Origin: an uncultured Oscillospiraceae bacterium
GTDB taxonomy: Bacteria > Bacillota > Clostridia > Oscillospirales > Oscillospiraceae
DNA length: 7,272 bases
Assembly (NCBI GenBank): GCA_944385305.1
Contig: CALWWS010000257.1
Span: 1-7,272, forward strand
Direction: 5' to 3'
Part shown: positions 1-5,805 of the stretch, piece after piece
Layout of the letters: each line of letters opens with the position of its first letter
Numbering within the stretch: the stretch's first letter is position 1
Program-made: the position numbers and the translations under genes
Notes under the pieces: generated by a model
Seen by the model: the letters and a program-made list of their open reading frames with translations, nothing else
What the model was told of the DNA's origin: nothing
The model's database searches: none

Positions 1-1411
1 CCTTGATGAGGGTGGCCTCGGTGTACCGGGAGGGGGGCTGGGTGAAGTGCTGATCCGGGGTGAGGGCGGTGAGGTTCAGGCTCTCCCCCTCCTTCAGGTC
101 GGGCAGGGGGGACTGGGGGGCCTCCTCATCCTCGTCCTTCCCCTCCACATACACCGCGGTGTAGCCTGAAAACTTCAGGGAGGAGTGGGTAGCCCGGAAG
201 GTGTAGCCCGCGCTGGAGGCCTCCACGGAGAGGCTGTCATAGACGGCAGGGGACATCTGGCAGGCCAGAAAGCGGCTCCAGATGAGCTTGTAGAGCTTGT
301 ACTGTTCGGCGGTGAGATCCTTTTTGATCTCCTCCGGGGTGAGGCGCACGTCGGAGGGGCGGATGGCCTCGTGGGCATCCTGGGCCCCCGATTTGGTCTT
401 GAACACCCGGGGCTTGCCGGGGTAGTAGCTCTCCCCGTAGCGGGAGAGGATGAACTCCCGGGCGGCGGCGGTGGCCTCGTCGGACAGGCGCAGGGAGTCG
501 GTACGCATGTAGGTGATAAGGCCCACGGTGCCCTCCCCGTCGATGTCCACACCCTCGTAGAGCTGCTGGGCGATGGACATGGTGCGCCGGGGGGTCATGT
601 TCAGCTTGCGGCTGGCCTCCTGCTGGAGGGTGGAGGTGATGAAGGGGGGGGCGGGATTGCGCTGCTTGTCCTGCCGCTTCACCCCGGTGACGGTGAAGGG
701 GGCGGCGCGCACCGCGTCGCACACCTGGTCCACCTGCTCCCGGCTGGTAAGCTCCACCTTCTTCTCCCGGCCGTAGAAGGCGGCCTTGAAGCCCCCCCGG
801 TTGGGGGCAATCCGCTCCAGCGCCGCCTCCAGGGACCAGTACTCCTGGGGGACGAAGGCACGGATCTCCTCCTCTCGCTCGGCTACCAGGCGGGTGGCCA
901 CCGACTGCACCCGCCCGGCGGACAGGCCCCGGCGGATCTTCTTCCACAGCAGGGGGGAGAGCTGATAGCCCACAATGCGATCCAGAATGCGCCGCGCCTG
1001 CTGGGCGTCCACCAGATTCTGGTCAAGGGCACGGGGGGCGGCGATGGACTCCCCCACCACCTTCTTGGTGATCTCGTTGAAGGTGACCCGGTAGGTCTTC
1101 TCGTCGGGGATGCCCAGCAGCTCCTTCAGGTGCCAGGAGATGGCCTCCCCCTCCCGGTCGGGGTCGGTGGCGAGAAAGACCTTGTCGCTCTTCCTGGCCG
1201 CCTTCTTCAGCTCCCCGATGATCTCCTCCTTGCCCTTGATGGGCTGGTAGTCGGGGGTGAAGCCGTGCTCCACATCCACGCCGATTTTGCTCTTGGGCAG
1301 ATCCCGCACATGGCCCATGGAGGCCTTCACCTCATAGCCCGGGCCCAGATATTTTCCAATCGTCTTGGCTTTCGCCGGAGACTCCACGATAACCAGATTC
1401 GATTTCGCCAC
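1..1411 (-). CDS. topA: DNA topoisomerase I (type IA), N-terminal 470 codons, cut by left window edge
   Basis: Type IA topoisomerase that relaxes negative supercoils by cutting and passing single DNA strands through a 5'-phosphotyrosine intermediate. The product begins VAKSNLVIVESPAKAKTIGK. The Toprim domain is seen in its opening strand (acidic residue E10) and in DPDREGEAISWH, where D83 and D85 are the expected metal-binding acids. The segment QQARRILDRIVGY, the serine-rich SAGRVQSVATR and the active-site motif GLITYMRTDS follow; the catalytic tyrosine is Y301 (codon 511-509). HEAIRPSD lies further on. The frame is open to position 1, so the end of the core and any C-terminal zinc-ribbon repeats are outside the window. 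The start is a GTG at 1411-1409, because AAGGAG sits 8 nt upstream and the homologous N-terminus begins there. It lies 18 nt after the dprA stop, the order known from Bacillus. No frameshift is seen. Identity is very secure. Confidence 0.98.
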   Translation of the reverse strand, partial: MAKSNLVIVESPAKAKTIGKYLGPGYEVKASMGHVRDLPKSKIGVDVEHGFTPDYQPIKGKEEIIGELKKAARKSDKVFLATDPDREGEAISWHLKELLGIPDEKTYRVTFNEITKKVVGESIAAPRALDQNLVDAQQARRILDRIVGYQLSPLLWKKIRRGLSAGRVQSVATRLVAEREEEIRAFVPQEYWSLEAALERIAPNRGGFKAAFYGREKKVELTSREQVDQVCDAVRAAPFTVTGVKRQDKQRNPAPPFITSTLQQEASRKLNMTPRRTMSIAQQLYEGVDIDGEGTVGLITYMRTDSLRLSDEATAAAREFILSRYGESYYPGKPRVFKTKSGAQDAHEAIRPSDVRLTPEEIKKDLTAEQYKLYKLIWSRFLACQMSPAVYDSLSVEASSAGYTFRATHSSLKFSGYTAVYVEGKDEDEEAPQSPLPDLKEGESLNLTALTPDQHFTQPPSRYTEATLIK

Positions 1412-1419
1412 TGCTTTTA

Positions 1420-1425
1420 CTCCTT
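1420..1425 (-). promoter_or_regulatory. Ribosome binding site of topA (decides the GTG start)
   Basis: On the minus strand AAGGAG is followed by 8 nt and then GTG. No ATG is positioned to compete, and the next codons give the conserved N-terminus of topoisomerase I. The site lies in the 18-nt gap after dprA, so topA is probably translated from its own site on a shared transcript. Confidence 0.85.
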
Positions 1426-1429
1426 CAAT

Positions 1430-2647
1430 CTATTTCAGCCGGACGGCGGCCTGAAAGCGCCGTCCGGGCAGTTCTCGCCATATGCCCTGGCTGTGCTGCG
1501 CGGTGAGGCTGGTGTTCACCTGCGTGGCGTTCATGTCATGCCGCTTCAGCAGCTGGTCGGCGGTGAGGCACGCCCCGGTCAGGCAGGTGAGGATCTCCCG
1601 CTCCTGGTCGGCCATAGCCCGCCACCGCTCCTGAGGCAGCAGGGGCAGCTCCTCCACTGGGGGCTTCTCCTGCTCCGGCGGAGTCACTTCCCTCTCAACG
1701 GGCGCGGCGGGAGCGGGCCGGGGTTCGGGCTCCCGCCAGGCAGGCGCCGCCGGGCGGCGGGGCCGGAGGGAAAAGCGGCCCCGGTACTCCTCCAGAATGT
1801 CCCCGGCGTCCCGCACCAGCTTGGCCTCGCCCCGGGAGATGAGGCCGTTGGTGCCCGCGCTCATGGGGGCGTTGGCCGGGCCGGGCACGGCGAAGAGATC
1901 CCGGCCCTGATCCAGGGCCAGCAGGGAGGTGATGAGTGTGCCGCTGCGCCCTGCGCAGGCCTCCACCGCCGTCACACCCACGGACAGGCCGCTGATGATC
2001 CGGTTGCGCACCGGAAAGCAGCCCCGCAGAATGGGGGTGCCCGGCGGATGCTCGCTGATGAGGGTACCTGCCGCCGCCAGGTCCTGGTAGAGCCGCCGGC
2101 TGCTTGGGGGGTAGCACACATCCAACCCGCAGGCCAGCACGCTCACCGCCGTACCCCCTGCCCGGAGGGCCGCTCCCACCGCGGCGCTGTCGATTCCCTG
2201 GGCAATGCCCGAGATCACCAGGGCCCCCGCCCGGGCCAGGCCGGCGGCAATCTCCTCCGCCATCCCCACCCCGTACGGGGTGCACTTTCTGGCCCCCACT
2301 ATGGCGATGGCCAGTTCCTCGTCAAAGTGAATGCTGCGCCCCAGGGTGTAGAGCACCAGGGGATAGTCCCGCAGCTGAAGCAGCCGTTCCGGATAGCCGG
2401 CGTCTACACAGGTGAGGATGCGCACCCCCAGCTGGCTGCACCGGTCCAAGATGACCTCCGCCCCGTCCAGCCGCTTGTCCTGGAGGGACTGGCGCAGAAG
2501 GGGCGGCAGGCGCAGCCCGTCGTACTCCTCCGGTCCGGCAAAGTAGGCCGCCTCCGCCGTGCCAAAGTACTCCAGCAGCTCCGCGCCCCGCTGGGGCGGA
2601 AGGCCATGCCGGGTGGCAAGCCAAAGCAGATATTTCAAGCCGGCCAT
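1430..2647 (-). CDS. dprA: DNA-processing protein DprA (Smf), RecA loader
   Basis: A cytoplasmic single-stranded DNA binding protein. In naturally transformable bacteria DprA protects incoming ssDNA and loads RecA; it is also widespread in species not known to transform. The 405-residue product has a small helical N-terminal region (about 1-75). A DprA/Smf Rossmann-like domain follows (about 80-290), with IAIVGARKCTPYG (114-126), VISGIAQGID (144-153), FPVRNRIISGLS (211-222), GRSGTLITS (233-241) and FAVPGP (252-257). A proline/glutamate-rich linker (about 293-340) leads to a winged-helix domain (about 345-405) that starts DQEREIL. The family usually has Ala-His in the helix after GID; here it reads AV (156-157). 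The ATG at 2647 has AGGAGG 7 nt upstream (2655-2660), 25 nt after the methyltransferase stop. The stop is TAG, 18 nt before topA. Identity is very secure; a role in transformation is not shown here. Confidence 0.97.
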   Translation of the reverse strand: MAGLKYLLWLATRHGLPPQRGAELLEYFGTAEAAYFAGPEEYDGLRLPPLLRQSLQDKRLDGAEVILDRCSQLGVRILTCVDAGYPERLLQLRDYPLVLYTLGRSIHFDEELAIAIVGARKCTPYGVGMAEEIAAGLARAGALVISGIAQGIDSAAVGAALRAGGTAVSVLACGLDVCYPPSSRRLYQDLAAAGTLISEHPPGTPILRGCFPVRNRIISGLSVGVTAVEACAGRSGTLITSLLALDQGRDLFAVPGPANAPMSAGTNGLISRGEAKLVRDAGDILEEYRGRFSLRPRRPAAPAWREPEPRPAPAAPVEREVTPPEQEKPPVEELPLLPQERWRAMADQEREILTCLTGACLTADQLLKRHDMNATQVNTSLTAQHSQGIWRELPGRRFQAAVRLK

Positions 2648-2672
2648 CCGGCCCCCTCCTCTCTGTCCGATT

Positions 2673-3449
2673 CTATCTCTCCCGACCGCGCCAGCCCTCC
2701 CACAGCACCACCGCGGCGGCCACCGCGGCGTTGAGAGACTCGCACCGGTCTGTCATGGGGATTTTCAGGGTCTGGTCACAGGCGGCCAGAACCCCGGCGC
2801 TCACGCCTCTGCCCTCGCTGCCGATGACCAGGGCACAGTTCGTGAGATCCGCCGCCGCCACGTCCCGGGTGTTCTCCCCCAGGGCGGCGGCATACAGGGG
2901 CAGCCTGCTGCGGGAGACCAGCCCGGTGAGCTCCTCCAGGGTGCACTCCCACACGCCCAGCCGGAAGCAAGCCCCCATGGAGGCCCGCACCGTCTTGGGG
3001 GAGAAGGGATCGGCACAGCCGGGCAGCAGGATGAGCCCCGCCGCCCCGAAGGCGTCCGCTGTGCGCCACATGGTGCCCACGTTGCCCGGGTCCTGCACCC
3101 CGTCCAGCACCAGCCAGCGTCCCCGCTCCAGGCGCTCCGGCGGGGCCAGGGACGGGGCGCGGCACACCGCCAGCACCCCCTGGGGGCTGTCCTGGGTGGA
3201 TACCCCGGCCAGCACGTCGGCGGGCACCTCCACCAGCCGGGCCCCGGGGGGCGGCGGGAAGGGCAGGGCAAAGCCCCGGGCGGTCACCAGAGTCTCCACC
3301 GGCGCGCCCCAGCGCACACCCTCCTCCACCAGCTTGACCCCCTCGCAGAGGTAGACCCCCTCCGCCCGGCGGGCGGCCCTGTCCCGTCCCAGCTTTTTCA
3401 GGCGGGTTATCAGGGGGTTATGCCGGCTTGTAATCTGTTCCATGCTCAC
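2673..3449 (-). CDS. SpoU/TrmH-family RNA 2'-O-ribose methyltransferase
   Basis: Transfers a methyl group from S-adenosylmethionine to a ribose 2'-OH in structured RNA (rRNA or tRNA). The 258-residue product has an N-terminal substrate-binding region (about 8-95), beginning with the typical ITSRHNPLI and ending in STQDSPQGVLAV. The SPOUT knot domain follows (about 112-252). Its three motifs are complete: motif 1 LDGVQDPGNVGTMWRTADA with N123 and the likely catalytic R129; motif 2 VIGSEGRGVS with E212; motif 3 IPMTDRCESLNAAVAAA with S238, L239 and N240. This is typical of the RlmB/YsgA-like group. The motifs alone do not tell 23S rRNA from tRNA substrates, so I give no symbol. Two starts are possible: GTG at 3449 and ATG at 3443. 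GTG is preferred because AGGAG lies 7 nt upstream of it, and it leaves a 1-nt gap to the ktrA stop, suggesting coupled translation. Confidence 0.95.
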   Translation of the reverse strand: MSMEQITSRHNPLITRLKKLGRDRAARRAEGVYLCEGVKLVEEGVRWGAPVETLVTARGFALPFPPPPGARLVEVPADVLAGVSTQDSPQGVLAVCRAPSLAPPERLERGRWLVLDGVQDPGNVGTMWRTADAFGAAGLILLPGCADPFSPKTVRASMGACFRLGVWECTLEELTGLVSRSRLPLYAAALGENTRDVAAADLTNCALVIGSEGRGVSAGVLAACDQTLKIPMTDRCESLNAAVAAAVVLWEGWRGRER

Positions 3450-3450
3450 C

Positions 3451-4104
3451 TCACAGCTCCTGCAGGAGGTTGATGTCCTCCGTCCGGCCCAGGGCCACCG
3501 CCTCGTCCCCCCGCTCCAGCATGTATTCGCCGCCGGGGGCGATCTCCATCTCGCCGCTGCCCCCCCTGCGCACCGCGATGATGTTCACCCGGTGCCGGGC
3601 GCGGATGTTCAGCTGGGCCAGGGTCTTGCCCTCCCACTCACGGGGGATGGCCGTCTCCACAATGCCGAAGTCGGGGGAGAGCTCGATGAAGTTGAGCACG
3701 CTGGAGCTGGACAGCCCCTGGGCCAGCTTGACCCCCATCTCGTGCTCGGGAAAGACCACCCGGTCGGCCCCGATCTTCTCCAGCAGGCGGCGCTGGACGT
3801 GGCTCTGGGCCTTGCAGACCACCTTCTTTACCCCCTGCTCCTTCAGGTTGAGGGTAATAAGGGCGGCGCTGCCCACGTCGTCCCCCAGGGCCACTACGGC
3901 GCAGTCGTAGTTGCGCACCCCCAGGGCGCGCAGCACCGCCGGATCCCGGGCGTCCCCCGCCACGGCGTGGGTCACCTGGTCGGCCACCTGCTGCACCGCG
4001 TCCCGGGAGAGATCCACCGCCAGCACCTCGTGGCCCAGCTGGGCCAGCTCGGTGGCCACAGCGGATCCGAAGCGGCCCAACCCTATCACAACAAATGTCT
4101 TCAT
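3451..4104 (-). CDS. ktrA: Ktr/Trk potassium uptake regulatory subunit KtrA (RCK_N + RCK_C)
   Basis: Cytoplasmic gating subunit of a KtrAB-type K+ transporter. In characterised systems KtrA forms an octameric ring that binds ATP/ADP in its N-terminal domain; in some Firmicutes c-di-AMP binds the C-terminal domain and lowers uptake. The 217-residue product starts MKTFVVIGLGRFGSAVATEL, with the nucleotide-binding glycines G8, G10 and G13 and an acidic residue at the end of the second strand (D31). The RCK_N domain spans about 1-125 and RCK_C about 135-217 (IVETAIP, EGKTLAQLNIRARHRVNIIA, GGEYMLERGDEAVALG). The length matches Bacillus KtrA. The start is the ATG at 4104, which has AGGAGG upstream and gives the canonical first strand. 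An in-frame ATG at 4143 would overlap the ktrB stop and add 13 unrelated residues. The gene lies 31 nt after ktrB, its partner. Confidence 0.96.
   Translation of the reverse strand: MKTFVVIGLGRFGSAVATELAQLGHEVLAVDLSRDAVQQVADQVTHAVAGDARDPAVLRALGVRNYDCAVVALGDDVGSAALITLNLKEQGVKKVVCKAQSHVQRRLLEKIGADRVVFPEHEMGVKLAQGLSSSSVLNFIELSPDFGIVETAIPREWEGKTLAQLNIRARHRVNIIAVRRGGSGEMEIAPGGEYMLERGDEAVALGRTEDINLLQEL
3457..3461 (-). promoter_or_regulatory. Ribosome binding site of the RNA methyltransferase, inside the end of ktrA
   Basis: AGGAG on the minus strand lies within the last ktrA codons and is 7 nt from the GTG at 3449. It is 13 nt from the alternative ATG at 3443, which is too far. This spacing decides for GTG and implies translational coupling to ktrA. 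Confidence 0.7.
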
Positions 4105-4114
4105 TTCGCAAAAA

Positions 4115-4120
4115 CCTCCT
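4115..4120 (-). promoter_or_regulatory. Ribosome binding site of ktrA
   Basis: A perfect AGGAGG on the minus strand, 10 nt before the ATG at 4104 and separated from it by a T-run and GCGAA. The spacing is slightly long. It supports the ATG at 4104 over the in-frame ATG at 4143. Confidence 0.8.
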
Positions 4121-4123
4121 GCC

Positions 4124-4136
4124 GGGGCGCGGCCCC
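4124..4136 (-). other. Short GC hairpin between ktrB and ktrA
   Basis: GGGGC (4124-4128) and GCCCC (4132-4136) are perfect inverted 5-mers around a 3-nt loop. The hairpin starts at the last base of the ktrB stop codon and ends 3 nt before the ktrA AGGAGG. A run of five T on the minus strand follows only after the Shine-Dalgarno, so it does not look like a classical terminator. It could stabilise or mark the junction between the cistrons, or affect access to the ktrA ribosome site. In sequence this GC-rich it could also be chance. Confidence 0.4.
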
Positions 4137-5518
4137 TATCCAATCATCACGTTCATCTCGGGGTAGCGGATCTTGGCCGGGCGGCGCGCCCGGGTAATAA
4201 AGGCGATGGAGAACGAGAGGATCCCCACCCGCCCCAGATACATCAGCACAATCAGCAGCGCCTGGGAGAAGGGGGAGAGCAGGGTGGTCACCCCCGCCGT
4301 CAGGCCCACCGTGGCCATGGCGGAGGCCACCTCAAAGGCACAGTCCAGATAGCTCAGCCCCTCCACCGCGCTGATCAGCACCGAGGCGCCCAGGAACAAA
4401 AACAGCACCACCAGCGCCAGGGTCATGGCGCTCAGCACCCGGTCGTAGGGGATGGCCCGGCCCCGGAGGGTGACCTGCTCCCGCCCGGTAAGCCCTGCCC
4501 GCAGGGCCAGCAGCAGCACCCCCACCGTGGCCGTCTTGATGCCGCCGGCGGTGGATCCCGAGGAGCCGCCGATGAGCATGAGGAGGAGAGACATGGCCTT
4601 GGCCGGGTCGTGCAGGCCCGCCTGACCCAGGGCATCAAACCCGGCGGTGCGCACCGTCGCCGACTGGAACAGGGCGTTGAGCACCTTCTCCCCCAGGGGC
4701 ATGGGGCCCAGGGTGGCGGGGTTTTCGTACTCGGCGGCCAGGATAAACAGACAGCCCAAGACCAGCAGGGCGGCGGTGATCAGCAGCACCATACGGCTGT
4801 ACACCGACAGCGCCCGCCAGCGGCGCTTCTCCCAGATCTCCTCCCACACGAAAAAGCCCAGGCCGCCCATGACAATCAGCGCCGCGGTTACCCCCAGCAC
4901 CAGGGGGTCGTCCTGGTAGGGAACCAGGCTGCAAAAGGCGCCGCCCATGCCCCCCAGCAGGTCAAACCCCGCGTTGCAGAAGGCGGACACGGCGTGAAAC
5001 ACCGCCTTCCACAGCCCGGAGATCAGCCCGAATTGGGGGATAAAGCGCACCGCCAGCAGCGCCGCGCCCACCCCCTCCAGGGTGAAGGTGAGGATGAGGG
5101 CATGGCGCACCAGGCGCACCACCCCGTCCAGATCATTGAGATTGAAGGTTGACACCATCACCAGCCGCTCGGATAGGCCGATCCTCCGCTTAAGCGCAAA
5201 GGAGGCGATGGTGATCACCGTCATAAAGCCCAGGCCGCCCAGCTGGATCATGGCCAGGATCACCCCCTGGCCGAACCAGGACCACTGCGTCCAGGTGTCC
5301 ACCAGGATAAGACCCGTGACGCAGGTGGCAGAGGTAGCGGTGAACAGCCCGGTAAAAAACCCGGCGCTCTCCCCGCCCCGGGAGGCGATGGGCAGGGTGA
5401 GCAGCAGCGCCCCTGCCAGAATAATCATCCCAAAGGAGGCGGCCACAATCCGCGTGGCGTTCAGGCTGCGCCGGCGGATGAGCCGGCCCCGCAGCCACAG
5501 AGTGAAAATCTTGACCAA
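4136..5518 (-). CDS. ktrB: Ktr/Trk-type potassium transporter membrane subunit KtrB
   Basis: Integral membrane K+ translocating subunit of the SKT (TrkH/TrkG/KtrB/HKT) superfamily, gated by the KtrA ring encoded downstream. The 460-residue protein has four M1-P-M2 repeats. All four pore-loop glycines are present: TCVTGL (G69), CNAGFD (G184), VRTAGFD (G293) and ATVGLT (G405). The glycine/serine-rich gating loop of the third repeat is seen at 317-326 (GGSSGSTAGG), just before IKT. A basic N-terminus (R10-R18) precedes the first membrane helix (about 22-44). The C-terminus ends near IRYPEMNVMIG, as in KtrB, and the length fits KtrB (about 450). The start is a TTG at 5518: it has GGAGG 9 nt upstream, and the frame above it holds no ATG before an in-frame TAA at 5557-5555. 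It is the first gene after the promoter at 5747-5775, and TTG may hold expression down. Confidence 0.96.
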   Translation of the reverse strand: MVKIFTLWLRGRLIRRRSLNATRIVAASFGMIILAGALLLTLPIASRGGESAGFFTGLFTATSATCVTGLILVDTWTQWSWFGQGVILAMIQLGGLGFMTVITIASFALKRRIGLSERLVMVSTFNLNDLDGVVRLVRHALILTFTLEGVGAALLAVRFIPQFGLISGLWKAVFHAVSAFCNAGFDLLGGMGGAFCSLVPYQDDPLVLGVTAALIVMGGLGFFVWEEIWEKRRWRALSVYSRMVLLITAALLVLGCLFILAAEYENPATLGPMPLGEKVLNALFQSATVRTAGFDALGQAGLHDPAKAMSLLLMLIGGSSGSTAGGIKTATVGVLLLALRAGLTGREQVTLRGRAIPYDRVLSAMTLALVVLFLFLGASVLISAVEGLSYLDCAFEVASAMATVGLTAGVTTLLSPFSQALLIVLMYLGRVGILSFSIAFITRARRPAKIRYPEMNVMIG

Positions 5519-5527
5519 TGCGCTTGT

Positions 5528-5532
5528 CCTCC
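5528..5532 (-). promoter_or_regulatory. Ribosome binding site of ktrB (decides the TTG start)
   Basis: GGAGG on the minus strand (TGGAGG if 5533 is included), 9 nt before the TTG at 5518-5516. No ATG or GTG in the ktrB frame lies between this site and the upstream in-frame TAA at 5557-5555, so TTG is the best start. Confidence 0.8.
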
Positions 5533-5565
5533 AGATGCGTTTTATCCGCCTTTTTTACACAGAAA

Positions 5566-5600
5566 GGCATACCGGAGGAAATAGCTTCCCTCGGCATGCC
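5566..5600 (-). other. Long stem-loop in the ktrB leader, attenuator-like
   Basis: On the minus strand GGCATGCCG (5600-5592) pairs with CGGTATGCC (5574-5566) over 9 bp including one G-U. An A/C mismatch follows, then a G-U and GGAA/TTCC (5589-5586 with 5580-5577), closing a 5-nt loop. The A-C mismatch of the plus strand becomes G-U in the minus-strand RNA, which fits an RNA of this orientation. TTTCTGTGT follows, a weak U-rich tail, 33 nt before the Shine-Dalgarno. It could be an intrinsic attenuator or a stability element. Confidence 0.5.
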
Positions 5601-5668
5601 ATCTCTTATCTCGTCCAGGGAACCGGGGCCGGCACTTGTCCAATCAAGGCTGAATAGCCACCTTTGCT

Positions 5669-5701
5669 CCTCCGGGGCGCAGGCCGCGCCGGAGCCGGAG
5701 G
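5669..5701 (-). other. GC-rich stem-loop with two possible pairing registers in the ktrB leader
   Basis: CCTCCGG (5669-5675) pairs with CCGGAGG (5695-5701), and inside it GGCGC (5676-5680) pairs with GCGCC (5686-5690) around a 5-nt loop. GGAG (5691-5694) is left as a one-sided bulge. Because CCGGAG is repeated in tandem (5689-5694 and 5695-5700), CTCCGG (5670-5675) can pair with either copy, giving two alternative stems. On the minus strand the transcript beyond it is not U-rich, so this is not a terminator. Confidence 0.5.
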
Positions 5702-5746
5702 AAAGAATCTGGATAAATTTTACATATCCGAAATTGTTTCCATATT

Positions 5747-5775
5747 ATTATATGCACTTTTTCCATTTGCGTCAA
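5747..5775 (-). promoter_or_regulatory. Sigma-A type promoter of the ktrB-ktrA-(methyltransferase)-dprA-topA operon
   Basis: On the minus strand the -35 box is TTGACG (5775-5770), the spacer is exactly 17 bases (5769-5753), and the -10 box is a perfect TATAAT (5752-5747). The expected start is near 5740. The spacer and the stretch downstream to about 5705 are clearly AT-rich against a GC-rich background, as expected for a promoter. It points at ktrB and lies about 170-200 bases after lysS, so the K+ operon probably has its own promoter. Confidence 0.88.
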
Positions 5776-5805
5776 GTCCCCCATCCGGGGCGGCGAGCTT
5801 GACGC
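5769..5805. repeat. Inverted repeat overlapping the -35 box, candidate operator
   Basis: GCGTCAAG (5769-5776) and CTTGACGC (5798-5805) are perfect 8-bp inverted arms separated by 21 bp. The promoter-proximal arm contains the whole -35 hexamer read on the minus strand. An inner CCCC/GGGG pair (5779-5782 and 5787-5790) could extend it as RNA, but no T-run follows on either strand, so it is not a plain terminator. A regulator binding both half-sites would cover the -35 box. The regulator is unknown. Confidence 0.45.

Larger units (their letters stand above)
5519..5740 (-). promoter_or_regulatory. Predicted structured 5' leader of the ktrB operon
   Basis: From the likely transcription start (about 5740) to the TTG of ktrB there are some 220 nt without a convincing gene. 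In transcript order they contain: a 5-bp AT-rich hairpin (5729-5711, GGATA/TATCC); a strong GC hairpin (5701-5669); a 4-bp hairpin GGCT/AGCC with a 4-nt loop (5659-5648); and a long hairpin near the ribosome site (5600-5566). The 6-mers at 5617-5622 and 5586-5591 are perfect complements and would compete with that last hairpin. KtrAB leaders in some Firmicutes carry the c-di-AMP (ydaO/yuaA) riboswitch, but I could not find its conserved blocks here by eye. A leader with regulatory folding is plausible; the class is unknown. Confidence 0.45.

Noticed and set aside
185..2734. Very long plus-strand open frame (849 codons) opposite topA and dprA
   Set aside because: It is antisense to two genes with complete family motifs. 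Its product is low-complexity in Gly, Ala, Pro, Leu and Arg with no recognisable domain. Long antisense frames are expected in GC-rich coding DNA.
4102..4143. Longer ktrA start at ATG 4143
   Set aside because: It would overlap the end of ktrB and add 13 residues not found in the family. The ATG at 4104 has AGGAGG and begins directly with the first strand of the Rossmann fold.
3911..5152. Plus-strand open frame of 413 codons opposite ktrA and ktrB
   Set aside because: Gln/His/Gly-rich product without family features, lying antisense to well-supported ktrBA; a composition artefact.
5190..5597. Minus-strand frame starting with ATG at 5597 that overlaps the ktrB start in another frame
   Set aside because: Its first part covers the leader and the rest is an out-of-frame reading of the ktrB N-terminus. 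ktrB itself is uninterrupted with a good Shine-Dalgarno, so neither a frameshift nor a separate gene is needed.
5519..5740. Confident call of a ydaO/yuaA c-di-AMP riboswitch upstream of ktrB
   Set aside because: The gene context invites it, but the conserved sequence blocks of that riboswitch were not found by eye. It is kept only as a hypothesis for a covariance-model search.
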